DNA from: Altererythrobacter sp.
GTDB taxonomy: Bacteria; Pseudomonadota; Alphaproteobacteria; Sphingomonadales; Sphingomonadaceae
Assembly (NCBI GenBank): GCA_017308255.1
Contig: JAFKFN010000011.1
Coordinates: 1-64,000 of the forward strand
DNA length: 64,000 bases
Direction of reading: 5' to 3'
In this document: positions 17,120 to 26,140 of the stretch, piece by piece
How the letters are laid out: each line of letters begins with the position of its first letter
Numbering within the stretch: the stretch's first letter is position 1
Notes under the pieces: model-generated
Database searches by the model: none
Seen by the model: the letters and a program-made list of their open reading frames with translations, nothing else
What the model was told of the DNA's origin: nothing
Position numbers and translations under genes: made by a program

Positions 17120-19378
17120 ATGCGCCCCGGCCCGTTGTCCCCTCCGCGACGCTTGCGGCCGCTCTCGTGGGGCGCCGCGTTGTCTCTCGCCCTGCTTGCG
17201 CCGCTGCCGGCCTTTGCCCAGGCCAGCGCGCCCGCGCCGGCGGAGGAAGCGCCCGCCGATACCCCGGACGGCACGCGCGCGATCGCCTTCGAGGCCAACG
17301 AAGTCAGCTATGACAGCGACAAGGAGGTGGTCACCGCCAGCGGCGATGTGATCCTGCGTTCGGAAGGCCAGTCCGTCCGCGCCGACGCGGTGACCTGGAA
17401 CCGCACCAGCGGGCAGATCGTGGCCACCGGCGACATCCGTTTCGTGGATGCGGACGGCAACCAGCTGTTCACCGACCGGCTCGAGCTTACCGACGAGCTG
17501 AAGGCCGGGGCGATGAGCAACCTGCTGCTGGCCTTCCGCGAAGGCGGCCGACTCGCCGCCGTCCAGGGCACGCGCGCCGACAACGGCAATATCGAGCTGG
17601 AACGCGCCGCCTATTCGGGCTGCCCGGTGGTGGATGACGACGGCTGCCCCAAGAAGCCGAGCTGGCGCCTGACCGCCGAACGCGTGGTCTATGATGCCGA
17701 GGCCAAGCGCGTCCGCTTCTACGGCGCTTATCTGGAGCTGTTCGGCCAGCGCGTGCTGCCGCTGCCGGGCATGGCGGTGCGTTCCGACGGCGGGGCCAAT
17801 TCGGGCTTCCTGATACCCGACATCGGCCTGACCACTTCCAACGGCGTCGAACTGAGCGGGAGCTATTACTGGCGCCTGGCCGACAACCGGGACCTGACGG
17901 TGTCCGGCTATGTCTACACCGGGGCGGCGCCGATGGTGTCCGGCCAGTATCGCGCGCTGACCGATAGCGGTGCCTATCAGGTCACGGGCTACCTGACCTA
18001 CGGCTCGCGCCTGCCGCTGGGCGATACGACGCCTACGGCCGAGAAGGACCTGCGCGGCTATCTGTTCGCCAACGGCCGCTTCCAGCTCGATCCGAACTGG
18101 AGCGTGAGCGGGTCCGTGCGAGTCGCCAGCGACCGCACGTTCCTGCGCCGCTATGACATCACCCGCGACGATCGGCTGCGTTCCAACGTCACGATCGAGC
18201 GGGTCGACGATGACAGCTACCTGTCGATCGCCGGCTGGGCGACGCAGGCCCTGCTGGTGCCGCAGCCGCAAGGGCTGGTGCCGGTCGCCTTGCCGGTGAT
18301 CGACTATCGCCGCCGCGTGGAAGACCCGCTGCTGGGCGGCACGCTGGAATTCCAGGCCAATTCGCTGGCCATCACCCGCACCGCCGGCCAGGATACCCAG
18401 CGCGCCTTTGCCCGGGCCGAATGGAACCTGCGCCGGATCACCCCCCTGGGCCAGGAAGTCACCCTGACGGCGCTGGTTCGCGGCGACGTCTATCATTCGG
18501 GCGACAACATGCTGAACCTGACGGCATCCTATCGCGGGGAACCCGGCTGGCAGACGCGCGGCGTGGCGACCGCCGCGCTGGACGTGAAATGGCCGTTCCT
18601 GGGCACGTTCCTAGGCGGCACCCAGGTGTTCACCCCGCGCGTGCAATTCGTGGCCAGCCCGGCGATCCGCAATCTGGCGATTCCCAACGAGGATGCGCGG
18701 GCGATCGATCTGGAGGACAGCAACCTCTTCGCGCTCAACCGCTTCCCCGGCTACGACCGCATCGAGGACGGGGTGCGGGTGACCTACGGCGCCGACTGGC
18801 AGGTGGAATTCCCGAACTGGCGGATCACGGCCAATATCGGCCAATCCTATCGCCTGAGCGACAAGCCGACGCTGTTTCCCAACGGCACCGGCCTTACCGA
18901 GCAGTTCTCCGACTGGGTCGGGCGGACGGAAGTGCGCTACAAGGATTTCCTCAAGTTCACCCACCGCTATCGGGTGGACAAGGACAACTTCGCCGTGCGC
19001 CGCAACGAGATCGACGCCACGCTGGGCAGCGACCGCACGTATGTCGAGGTCGGCTACCTCAGGCTCAATCGCGATATCGACCTGACGTTCGAGGATCTGC
19101 AGGATCGCGAGGAATTGCGCGCGGCGGGGCGCGTCGCCTTCGCCAAGTACTGGTCGGTGTTCGGCTCCGCCGTGGTCAACCTGACCAACCGGGCCGAGGA
19201 CCCGAGCTTCACTTCGGACGGCTTCGAGCCGCTGCGCACCCGCCTGGGCGTGGCTTACGAGGACGATTGCCTGGAATTCGGCTTCACCTGGCGGCGCGAC
19301 TATGTGGCGGTGGCCGATGCCAGGCAGGGCAACAGCTTCCGGTTCTACTTCTCGCTCAAGAACCTGGGGTTCCGCTGA
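17120..19378 (+). CDS. lptD: LPS assembly outer-membrane protein LptD
   Basis: The outer-membrane barrel that inserts lipopolysaccharide into the cell surface together with LptE. The 752-residue precursor has a signal peptide ending PAFAQA. An N-terminal OstA-type periplasmic domain follows (EANEVSYDSDKEVVTASGDV ... RADAVTWNRTSGQIVATGDI, about residues 55-140). The rest is a beta-barrel with alternating strands and a terminal aromatic residue (SLKNLGFR). Only a few Cys are seen (for example CPVVDDDGCP near 170 and DDC near 715), matching the disulfide pattern of LptD. First gene of lptD-surA-pdxA-rsmA. Confidence 0.95.
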   Translation: MRPGPLSPPRRLRPLSWGAALSLALLAPLPAFAQASAPAPAEEAPADTPDGTRAIAFEANEVSYDSDKEVVTASGDVILRSEGQSVRADAVTWNRTSGQIVATGDIRFVDADGNQLFTDRLELTDELKAGAMSNLLLAFREGGRLAAVQGTRADNGNIELERAAYSGCPVVDDDGCPKKPSWRLTAERVVYDAEAKRVRFYGAYLELFGQRVLPLPGMAVRSDGGANSGFLIPDIGLTTSNGVELSGSYYWRLADNRDLTVSGYVYTGAAPMVSGQYRALTDSGAYQVTGYLTYGSRLPLGDTTPTAEKDLRGYLFANGRFQLDPNWSVSGSVRVASDRTFLRRYDITRDDRLRSNVTIERVDDDSYLSIAGWATQALLVPQPQGLVPVALPVIDYRRRVEDPLLGGTLEFQANSLAITRTAGQDTQRAFARAEWNLRRITPLGQEVTLTALVRGDVYHSGDNMLNLTASYRGEPGWQTRGVATAALDVKWPFLGTFLGGTQVFTPRVQFVASPAIRNLAIPNEDARAIDLEDSNLFALNRFPGYDRIEDGVRVTYGADWQVEFPNWRITANIGQSYRLSDKPTLFPNGTGLTEQFSDWVGRTEVRYKDFLKFTHRYRVDKDNFAVRRNEIDATLGSDRTYVEVGYLRLNRDIDLTFEDLQDREELRAAGRVAFAKYWSVFGSAVVNLTNRAEDPSFTSDGFEPLRTRLGVAYEDDCLEFGFTWRRDYVAVADARQGNSFRFYFSLKNLGFR

Positions 19379-19485
19379 GTCCAGCCGCGGGCCCCCAGGC
19401 GTCCGGCGGAATTGGCAGTGCCGAACAAACGCGCTATCGGCACCAACTCAGCCAGGGTTAAGCCGCCTTGTTACAGGGCGGCGCC

Positions 19486-20889
19486 ATGCAAGAGACGCGA
19501 GGGGCGCGTCGGCGACAGGATTTCAAACGCGTGAATGAATTCATCAAGACGTTTGCAAGATGGGGCACCGCCGCGGCCCTTGCCGGTGCCTGCGCCATGG
19601 CCGCGCACGGCCAGGAAAGCCAGAGCGAGCCGAGCTCGGTGGATTCGTTCAATTTCCCCGAAAACCTCACCATCCTCGGCCAGAACGACCTGAAGCTGCG
19701 CCGCCCGACGGCGACCGTGAACGGGATCGTCGTCACCGGGACCGACGTGGACCAGCGCGTGGCGCTGCTGCTGGCCGTCAACGACGCGCACGATGTCCCC
19801 GAGGATGAACTCAAGCGGCTGCGGCTGCAGGTCCTGCGCACCCTGATCGATGAAACGCTGCAGATCCAGGAAGCTGGGGTGCAGAAGATCGAGCCGACCA
19901 AGGAAGACGTAGACCAATCTTACGCCCGCCTTGCGAATGACCGGTTCAATCGCTCGGTCGATGCGATGGATGCCTACCTGAACTCGATCGGCTCATCGCC
20001 GCAGTCGCTCAAGCGGCAGATCGAGGGCGAGCTGGCGTGGAACAACCTGCTGCGGCGCAACGTGGCGCCGTTCGTCAACGTCTCTTCCGAAGAGGTCAAC
20101 GAGCTGTACGAACGGATGCAGGCATCGCGCGGCACTTACGAATACCGGCTGGGCGAAATCTACCTTTCGGCCAACGAAAACAACCGCCAGGCCGTGTCCG
20201 ACAATGCCAACCGCATCGTCGAGCAGCTGCGCCAGGGCGGCAGCTTCGTTTCCTATGCCCGGCAATTCTCGGAATCCACCACTGCCGCCCAAGGCGGGGA
20301 CCTAGGCTGGATCAAGCTGGAGCAACTCCAGAATCCGCAGCTCGAGGAAATCGCGAAACAGATGCAGCCGGGCCAGCTGATGGGGCCGGTGGAAATTCCC
20401 GGCGGGTTCGACATCCTCTACCTGATCGACAAGCGGCAGATCGGCATGGCCGATCCGCGCGACGCGCTGCTGAGCCTGAAGCAGATCTCGATCGACTTCC
20501 CGAAGGGCATGTCGCAGGACGACGCGCGCGAGCGGGCCACTGCCTTCGCCGAAGCGGTGAAGAAAATCCGCGGCTGCGGCGAGGCTGACGCGGCCGCGGC
20601 GGCATTCGGCGCCGATGTGGTGAACAACGATCAGATCGCGGTCCGCTCGCTCCCCGAAGCCTTGCAGAACCTGATGCTGGAACTCAACGTCGGCCAGTCC
20701 ACGCCGCCGTTCGGCTCGCTGGATGAAGGCGTGCGCGTGCTGATGCTGTGCGGGCGTGACGATCCGGATGCCAACTCCGGCCCCGATCGCGAAACGCTTG
20801 CCTCCACGATGGAAGACGACCGCATCAACAAGCGCGCGCAGCGTTACCTGCGCGACCTGCGCCGCGACGCGGTGGTCGAATATAACTGA
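19486..20889 (+). CDS. surA: Periplasmic chaperone / peptidyl-prolyl isomerase SurA
   Basis: Escorts outer-membrane proteins, including LptD, through the periplasm. After an N-terminal signal segment (about residues 18-40, ending AAHGQ) comes a SurA N domain (RPTATVNGIVVTGTDVDQRV). One clear parvulin rotamase domain follows (about residues 220-330), with GEIYLSANENN, GGSFVSYARQFSES, GGDLGWIKLEQL and GGFDILYLIDKR. The last 100 residues form a second, degenerate part. The ATG at 19486 is used; TTG 18 bases upstream and GTG at 19531 are alternatives. Gene order with lptD and pdxA supports the call. Confidence 0.92.
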   Translation: MQETRGARRRQDFKRVNEFIKTFARWGTAAALAGACAMAAHGQESQSEPSSVDSFNFPENLTILGQNDLKLRRPTATVNGIVVTGTDVDQRVALLLAVNDAHDVPEDELKRLRLQVLRTLIDETLQIQEAGVQKIEPTKEDVDQSYARLANDRFNRSVDAMDAYLNSIGSSPQSLKRQIEGELAWNNLLRRNVAPFVNVSSEEVNELYERMQASRGTYEYRLGEIYLSANENNRQAVSDNANRIVEQLRQGGSFVSYARQFSESTTAAQGGDLGWIKLEQLQNPQLEEIAKQMQPGQLMGPVEIPGGFDILYLIDKRQIGMADPRDALLSLKQISIDFPKGMSQDDARERATAFAEAVKKIRGCGEADAAAAAFGADVVNNDQIAVRSLPEALQNLMLELNVGQSTPPFGSLDEGVRVLMLCGRDDPDANSGPDRETLASTMEDDRINKRAQRYLRDLRRDAVVEYN

Positions 20890-20893
20890 ACCG

Positions 20894-21895
20894 ATGGCCC
20901 CGCTGGCGGTTTCGCTCGGCGATCCGGCGGGCGTCGGGCCGGAACTGATCTGCGAAGCCTGGGCGCGCCGCGCGGCGGAACGGCTGCCGCCGTTCCTGGT
21001 ATGCGGCGGCGGCGGCCTGCTGCGGGAAGCCGCGATCCGGCGCGGGATCGATGTGCCGGTCGTTTCGATCGGAGAGCCGGCCGAGGCGGCCGATCGCTTC
21101 CAAGCTGCCTTGCCGGTACTGGGAGATGCTAACGGCACTTATCACCCCGGTGAGCCCGACAGCGAAGGCGCCCGGCTGGCGCTGGCCTCGCTGGAAGCCG
21201 CCGCCGCGCTCACCACGGCGGGAAAGACCACCGCGATCGTGACCGGCCCGGTCTCCAAGGCCGAACTGGCCAAGATCGGCTATCCCTACCCCGGCCAGAC
21301 CGAATTCGTCGCCGCCGCTTGCGGCGCATCGGCGGAGGACGCGGTGATGATGCTCGCCGGGCCGAGCCTGCGCACCGTGCCGATGACAGTGCATTGCGCC
21401 TTGGCGGAAGTGCCGGGGCGGCTCTCCGTCGAATTGATCGTCCGCCGCGCCCGCATCGTCGCCGCGGCGCTGACGCGGGATTTCGGGATCGCCGCGCCGC
21501 GCATCGCGGTCTGCGGCCTGAACCCCCACGCGGGCGAGAACGGCCGTATGGGGCGCGAGGAGATCGAGATCATCGCCCCGGCCATCGCAAGCTTGCGCGC
21601 CGAAGGGATCGACGCCGGCGGCCCCTACCCCGCCGACACGCTATTCGCCCCGCACCTGCGCGATACTTACGATGTCGCCATCGCGATGTATCACGATCAG
21701 GCGCTGGTGCCGCTGAAAGCGCTCGATTTCGACCAGGGGGTGAACGTCACGCTCGGCCTGCCCATCGTGCGCACCTCGCCCGATCACGGCACCGCGTTCG
21801 GCATCGCCGGCAAGGGAATCGCCTCTGCCGATGCGACGATCGCCGCGCTGCGCATGGCGGGCGAAATGGCCGCGCGGCGAGCTCCCGCCCCATGA
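20894..21895 (+). CDS. pdxA: 4-hydroxythreonine-4-phosphate dehydrogenase
   Basis: Oxidises 4-phosphohydroxy-L-threonine in pyridoxal 5'-phosphate synthesis. The 333 residues include [15 protein letters not shown] at the N terminus, [12 protein letters not shown], the metal-binding [17 protein letters not shown] and [14 protein letters not shown]. The ATG at 20894 lies 4 bases after the surA stop. The stop overlaps the rsmA start by 4 bases (ATGA). The surA-pdxA-rsmA order is the classical proteobacterial one. Confidence 0.96.
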   Translation: MAPLAVSLGDPAGVGPELICEAWARRAAERLPPFLVCGGGGLLREAAIRRGIDVPVVSIGEPAEAADRFQAALPVLGDANGTYHPGEPDSEGARLALASLEAAAALTTAGKTTAIVTGPVSKAELAKIGYPYPGQTEFVAAACGASAEDAVMMLAGPSLRTVPMTVHCALAEVPGRLSVELIVRRARIVAAALTRDFGIAAPRIAVCGLNPHAGENGRMGREEIEIIAPAIASLRAEGIDAGGPYPADTLFAPHLRDTYDVAIAMYHDQALVPLKALDFDQGVNVTLGLPIVRTSPDHGTAFGIAGKGIASADATIAALRMAGEMAARRAPAP

Positions 21896-22749
21896 TTCGT
21901 CCTTGCGAGGAGCGAAGCGACGACTTGAAGCCGAATCTTCCGCCGCTGCGCGAGGTCATCGCCGCGCATGGCCTGTCCGCCTCCAAGGCGCTGGGGCAGA
22001 ACTTTCTGCTCGACGAACAACTGCTCGCCCGCATCGCCGCCATTCCCGGCGATCTGGCGGATCGGGCCGTGCTGGAGATCGGCCCCGGCCCCGGGGGGCT
22101 GACGCGGGCCCTGCTGCGCGCCGGCGCGCGTGTCACGGCGGTGGAGATGGATCGCCGCTGCCTCCCCGCGCTTGCCGAGCTGGCACAGGCGTTTCCCGGA
22201 AAGCTGCGGGTGATCGAAGGCGATGCGCTGAAGATCGACCATGCCGCGCTGATGGGCGAGCCTTACGCCGTGGTAGCCAACCTGCCTTACAATGTCGGCA
22301 CAGCCCTGTTCACCGGCTGGCTTTCCGGCGCGGCGTGGCCGCCCGCCTGGACCAGCCTGACGCTGATGTTCCAGCAGGAAGTGGCCCAGCGCATCGTGGC
22401 CGCGCCGGGCTCCGCTGCTTACGGGCGGCTGGCCGTGCTCGCCCAGTGGCGTGCACGGCCGCGCCTGGCGATGAAGGTTCATCGCAGCGCGTTTACCCCG
22501 CCGCCGAAGGTGATGAGCGCGGTGGTGCATGTCGAACCTGCCGAGATGCCGGCCGGAGTGGCCGCCCGCGTGCTCGAAAAGGTGACCGAGGCCGCGTTCG
22601 GCCAGCGCCGCAAGATGCTGCGGCAGAGCCTCAAGGCCCTGCCGGGCGCGATCGCGGCGCTGGACACGCTCGACATCGATTCGCAGCGCCGGGCGGAAAC
22701 GCTGAGCGTGGCGGAATTCGTCGGGATCGCGCGCGTGCTGACGGCCTGA
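21892..22749 (+). CDS. rsmA: 16S rRNA adenine dimethyltransferase
   Basis: Dimethylates two adjacent adenines near the 3' end of 16S rRNA (KsgA). The 285 residues show [14 protein letters not shown], the SAM-binding [25 protein letters not shown], and the catalytic [11 protein letters not shown]. The C-terminal helical domain has [13 protein letters not shown]. The first 11 residues ([11 protein letters not shown]) are unusual: the DNA beneath them (21898-21918) is a degenerate arm of the dispersed palindrome seen at 30064 and 40982. A TTG at 21925 would start the protein where homology begins, so the true start is open. Coupled to pdxA. Confidence 0.94.
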   Translation: MIRPCEERSDDLKPNLPPLREVIAAHGLSASKALGQNFLLDEQLLARIAAIPGDLADRAVLEIGPGPGGLTRALLRAGARVTAVEMDRRCLPALAELAQAFPGKLRVIEGDALKIDHAALMGEPYAVVANLPYNVGTALFTGWLSGAAWPPAWTSLTLMFQQEVAQRIVAAPGSAAYGRLAVLAQWRARPRLAMKVHRSAFTPPPKVMSAVVHVEPAEMPAGVAARVLEKVTEAAFGQRRKMLRQSLKALPGAIAALDTLDIDSQRRAETLSVAEFVGIARVLTA

Positions 22750-22755
22750 CGGCCG

Positions 22756-23487
22756 CTATTTCTCGATCTTGGCCGGCGTCAGGATGCCGCGATCGAGGAA
22801 CGGCTGCACTCTCAGAAGCGGGAAGACGTCCTCCAGATCCTTGGTGTCTGGCAGGATGTAGACGATGCCGCCCGATTTCTTGAACAGCGGGGTGATGCTG
22901 CGGGTGTAGAACGAAGGCGGCACGTTGATGCACCCGAAGGTGATCCGGTTATCCTCCGCCGTTTCCGACAGCAGCCGTTCCCGCCGCCGCTCCTTCTTGT
23001 TGCCGGTCACCACCGGATGGAGCGCCACGGAGGTATGGTAATCGACCCAGAGCACCTGCTCGTTGCCCGCGGCCCGGCCGAACTTGGCCAGGAAGCGGCC
23101 GGCGGGCGTGGTCTTTTCCGCCGGGCCGATCTTGGAAAGCTCCTTGCTTCCCACCCCCGGGGTCGCATCGTCGCCGGGGGCGATGCCGATCAGCACGGGC
23201 GCTTCGCCGGCCGCCTCCCCATCCGCGTCGAACAGGAACAGGTTGGCGCCATTCTTGTCGATGATGATGTAGGGGAGCGAGCCGTTGTCGCCCGAGGCCG
23301 CGATCCAGTCCGCCACCCGCGCGGCGGCTTCCGATCGCGGCGCTTCCCCGGCAGTGTCCGCCGCGTGAACGGTCACAGGCGCGGGCACGGACAGGGCCAG
23401 CGCGGCCAGCGCGCCCGCCCTTGTCACACACGATGCGATACGGCGGGGGGCCACCTTGCGGCGACCACCCCAAAAGCGGATCATCAT
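22756..23487 (-). CDS. Secreted L,D-transpeptidase-like protein
   Basis: A 243-residue precursor with a Tat- or Sec-like N terminus (Arg-rich, then AGALAALALSVPAPVTVHA). The mature part contains DKNGANLFLFDADG, TTPAGRFLAKFG and NRITFGCINVPPSFY. This is the layout of YkuD L,D-transpeptidases, which cross-link peptidoglycan through a Cys. The usual (S/T)HGChN motif reads TFGCIN here: the Cys and Asn are present, but the His before Gly is Phe. Activity is therefore uncertain. It converges with rsmA, 6 bases away, and lies downstream of a small lipoprotein on the same strand. Confidence 0.75.
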   Translation of the reverse strand: MMIRFWGGRRKVAPRRIASCVTRAGALAALALSVPAPVTVHAADTAGEAPRSEAAARVADWIAASGDNGSLPYIIIDKNGANLFLFDADGEAAGEAPVLIGIAPGDDATPGVGSKELSKIGPAEKTTPAGRFLAKFGRAAGNEQVLWVDYHTSVALHPVVTGNKKERRRERLLSETAEDNRITFGCINVPPSFYTRSITPLFKKSGGIVYILPDTKDLEDVFPLLRVQPFLDRGILTPAKIEK

Positions 23488-23518
23488 GTTTCTATCCGCT
23501 CTTTCCCCATAACCGGCC

Positions 23519-23812
23519 TTAGTTGCGCGGCTGGCGCTGGGCCTGCGTCATGCGCTGCTCCAGGCTGTCGACGCGGGAATTGAGCTGGTCGATGCGCTGG
23601 TTGGCTTGCTGCGCCTGGCCGGACGCGGCCTGCGCCGCGGCCTGGGCGGCCTGGACCTGGGTGTCGGTGGATTGCAACCGGCCTTCCAGCCCGTCGATCC
23701 GCTGGTTCACGCTGGCGATCTGGTCGTTGACATAGCCTTTCGTGGCACAGCCCCCCAAGGCCAGCGCTCCCGCCACCATAACCACGGCGGGGGTGAATTT
23801 CGTCAGGGACAT
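23519..23812 (-). CDS. Small coiled-coil lipoprotein (Lpp-like)
   Basis: A 97-residue lipoprotein with signal peptide and lipobox LALGGC, so Cys21 or nearby would be lipidated. The rest is a predicted coiled coil rich in Gln, Ala and Asp, with heptad-like IASVNQRIDGLEGRLQS and ANQRIDQLNSRVDSLEQRM. It resembles Braun-type or LPP-20-like outer-membrane lipoproteins, but has no C-terminal Lys for peptidoglycan attachment. The ATG at 23812 follows AAGGAG. An L,D-transpeptidase-like gene lies 31 bases downstream, a fitting cell-envelope neighbour. Confidence 0.8.
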   Translation of the reverse strand: MSLTKFTPAVVMVAGALALGGCATKGYVNDQIASVNQRIDGLEGRLQSTDTQVQAAQAAAQAASGQAQQANQRIDQLNSRVDSLEQRMTQAQRQPRN

Positions 23813-23932
23813 GGGGAAACTCCTTATCGTTGCTGATTTTGCGGCGTTCCAGCCGAGCAACGTGACGGCGACAATCCGGTTCCGTCCGGCCGTGCATCGG
23901 ATCAGCCAGCCGGAAAACGCCGCCCACGCCCG

Positions 23933-26044
23933 TTACAGCGCCGCGGAGCCATCCTTCACGCGCTTGCGCCAGCGGTGCAGTAGCGGTTCGGTATAGCCGT
24001 TAGGCTGTTCGAGCCCGCGAAACACGAGATCGCGCGCGGCGAGAAAGGCCGGATGGCTGCTCTCCCGCCCAGCCATGGGGCGATAGGCGGGATCGCCGGC
24101 GTTCTGCGCGTCGACCTTGGCGGCCATGCGCTTCAGCGAATCCATCACCTGTTCCTGGCTGGCCACGCCGTGGAGCAGCCAGTTGGCGAGATGCTGGCTC
24201 GAAATGCGCAAGGTGGCGCGATCTTCCATCAAGCTCACATCGTTGATGTCGGGCACCTTGGAGCAGCCGATGCCCTGGTCCACCCAGCGCACGACATAGC
24301 CCAGCAGGCCCTGGCAATTATTGTCCAGTTCCTCGGCGATCTCGGCTTCGCGCCAGTTGGCGCCCTCGGCCAGCGGCAGTGTGAGAAGCGCATCGAGCGC
24401 GGGTGCCGGGCCGATCCCCTGCTGCGCCTCGAACACGTCGACCGCATGGTAATGCAGCGCATGAAGGACGGCCGCGGTCGGCGAAGGCACCCAGGCGGTG
24501 TTCGCGCCGGCCAGCGGATGCGCGCCCTTTTCCGCCATCATCGCCCGCATCCTGTCGGGCGCGGCCCACATGCCCTTGCCGATCTGCGCCTTGCCCGACA
24601 GGCCGCAGGCCAGCCCGATGGCCACGTTGCGCTTCTCGTAAGCATCGAGCCATGCCGCGTTCTTCATCGCGCCCTTGCGGACCATCGGCCCCGCACGCAT
24701 CGACGTATGGATCTCGTCGCCGGTACGATCGAGGAAGCCGGTGTTGATGAACACGACACGGTCCTTCACCGCGTGGATGCAGGCGGCCAGGTTGGCGCTG
24801 GTCCGGCGTTCTTCATCCATCACGCCCACTTTCATCGTGTGGCGCGGCAGGCCCAGCAGATCTTCCACCGCATCGAACAGGTCATTGGTGAAGGCGCACT
24901 CTTCCGGCCCGTGCATCTTTGGCTTGACGATATAGATGCTGCCGCACGCGCTGTTGGCCCGCTGCGTATGCCCTTCGACATCGAGCGCGCCGATCGCGCC
25001 GGTGACGACGGCATCCAGAATACCTTCCGGTATCTCACCGTTACCCGGCATCAATATCGCCGGATTGGTCATCAAATGGCCGACATTGCGGATGAACAGC
25101 ACACTGCGGCCGGGCAGCGTCAGCTCGCTGCCATCGGGGCAGGTGACGGCGACGTCATCGGCCAGCCGCCGGGTCATCGGCTGGTCGCCCTTGTCGAAAC
25201 TCGCTTCCAGATCGCCGCGCAGCACACCCAGCCAGTTGCGATAGGCCGCGACCTTGTCCTCGGCATCCACGGCGGCGATCGAATCCTCCAGATCGACGAT
25301 GGTGGTCAGCGCGGCTTCCAGCCGCACATCGGCGATCCCGGCCGCATCGCCGCGCCCGACCGGATGTTCAGGATCGAACACAACTTCGATGTGCAACCCA
25401 TTGTTGCAGAACATCAGGCCCCGCGCCGTGCGGCCGATATATTGATCCGGATCGCACAGCGGCAGGCCTTCCGGGCCTTCGATCTCGCTCCAGCTCACAT
25501 CGTCGAGCGGCAGCGCGACGTCGAGGAAGGCCCGCGCCGCCGCGATCACCGCCGCGCCGCGCTGCGGATCGTAACCGGGCCCCGCCGCCGGGGGAGCCTC
25601 GAGCGCGTCGGTGCCGTAATAGGCATCGTAAACACTGCCCCAGCGCGCATTGGCGGCGTTGAGCACGAAACGGGCATTGAGCGCCGGCACGACGAGCTGC
25701 GGCCCGGCCAGCGTGGCGATTTCCCGATCGACGTCGCGCGTGCCGATCTCGAACGGCTCCGGCTCAGGAACCAGATAGCCGATGTCCTCCAGAAAGCGGC
25801 GATAGGCCCTGGCATCGTGCGGCTGCCCCCGCCGCTCGCCATGCCAACGGTCGATCTTTGCCTGCAGCGCATCCCGCTTGTCGAGCAGCGCAAGGTTGCG
25901 TGGCGAGAAACGGTGGAGGAGATCGCCGAAACCGGCCCAGAACGCCCCGATGTCACGCCCGAGCGGGGCCAGCACATCCGCCTCCAGCAGTTCCGCCAGA
26001 GCGGCATCGACCTTGAGCCCGCCGCGTTCAACCCGTTCGCTCAC
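23933..26044 (-). CDS. glcB: Malate synthase G
   Basis: Condenses glyoxylate with acetyl-CoA to malate (glyoxylate bypass and glycolate use). The 703-residue length is that of isoform G. Features are TTIVDLEDSIAAVDAEDKV with the catalytic acidic residues, RSVLFIRNVGHLMTNPAIL, a central IYIVKPKMHGPEE, GVMDEERRTSANL, and MRAGPMVRKGAMK. The C-terminal domain has NNCQGLLGYVVRWVDQGIGCSKVPDI. Single-gene unit, divergent from the M20-astA-astB operon across about 95 bases. Confidence 0.96.
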   Translation of the reverse strand: MSERVERGGLKVDAALAELLEADVLAPLGRDIGAFWAGFGDLLHRFSPRNLALLDKRDALQAKIDRWHGERRGQPHDARAYRRFLEDIGYLVPEPEPFEIGTRDVDREIATLAGPQLVVPALNARFVLNAANARWGSVYDAYYGTDALEAPPAAGPGYDPQRGAAVIAAARAFLDVALPLDDVSWSEIEGPEGLPLCDPDQYIGRTARGLMFCNNGLHIEVVFDPEHPVGRGDAAGIADVRLEAALTTIVDLEDSIAAVDAEDKVAAYRNWLGVLRGDLEASFDKGDQPMTRRLADDVAVTCPDGSELTLPGRSVLFIRNVGHLMTNPAILMPGNGEIPEGILDAVVTGAIGALDVEGHTQRANSACGSIYIVKPKMHGPEECAFTNDLFDAVEDLLGLPRHTMKVGVMDEERRTSANLAACIHAVKDRVVFINTGFLDRTGDEIHTSMRAGPMVRKGAMKNAAWLDAYEKRNVAIGLACGLSGKAQIGKGMWAAPDRMRAMMAEKGAHPLAGANTAWVPSPTAAVLHALHYHAVDVFEAQQGIGPAPALDALLTLPLAEGANWREAEIAEELDNNCQGLLGYVVRWVDQGIGCSKVPDINDVSLMEDRATLRISSQHLANWLLHGVASQEQVMDSLKRMAAKVDAQNAGDPAYRPMAGRESSHPAFLAARDLVFRGLEQPNGYTEPLLHRWRKRVKDGSAAL

Positions 26045-26140
26045 GCTTCGCTCCTCTTCCCAAACCCGCCCCGACGCCCCTATGCCAACGCAAGCCGGGG
26101 TTTAACAGGTCCCGGCAAGACGGCAGGATGGTGGTTGCAG

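Noticed and set aside
24053-26140. The long in-frame upstream extension of the M20 hydrolase, opposite glcB
   Set aside because: It is antisense to a full-length malate synthase G and has no recognisable domain; the M20 homology begins at the ATG at 26141.
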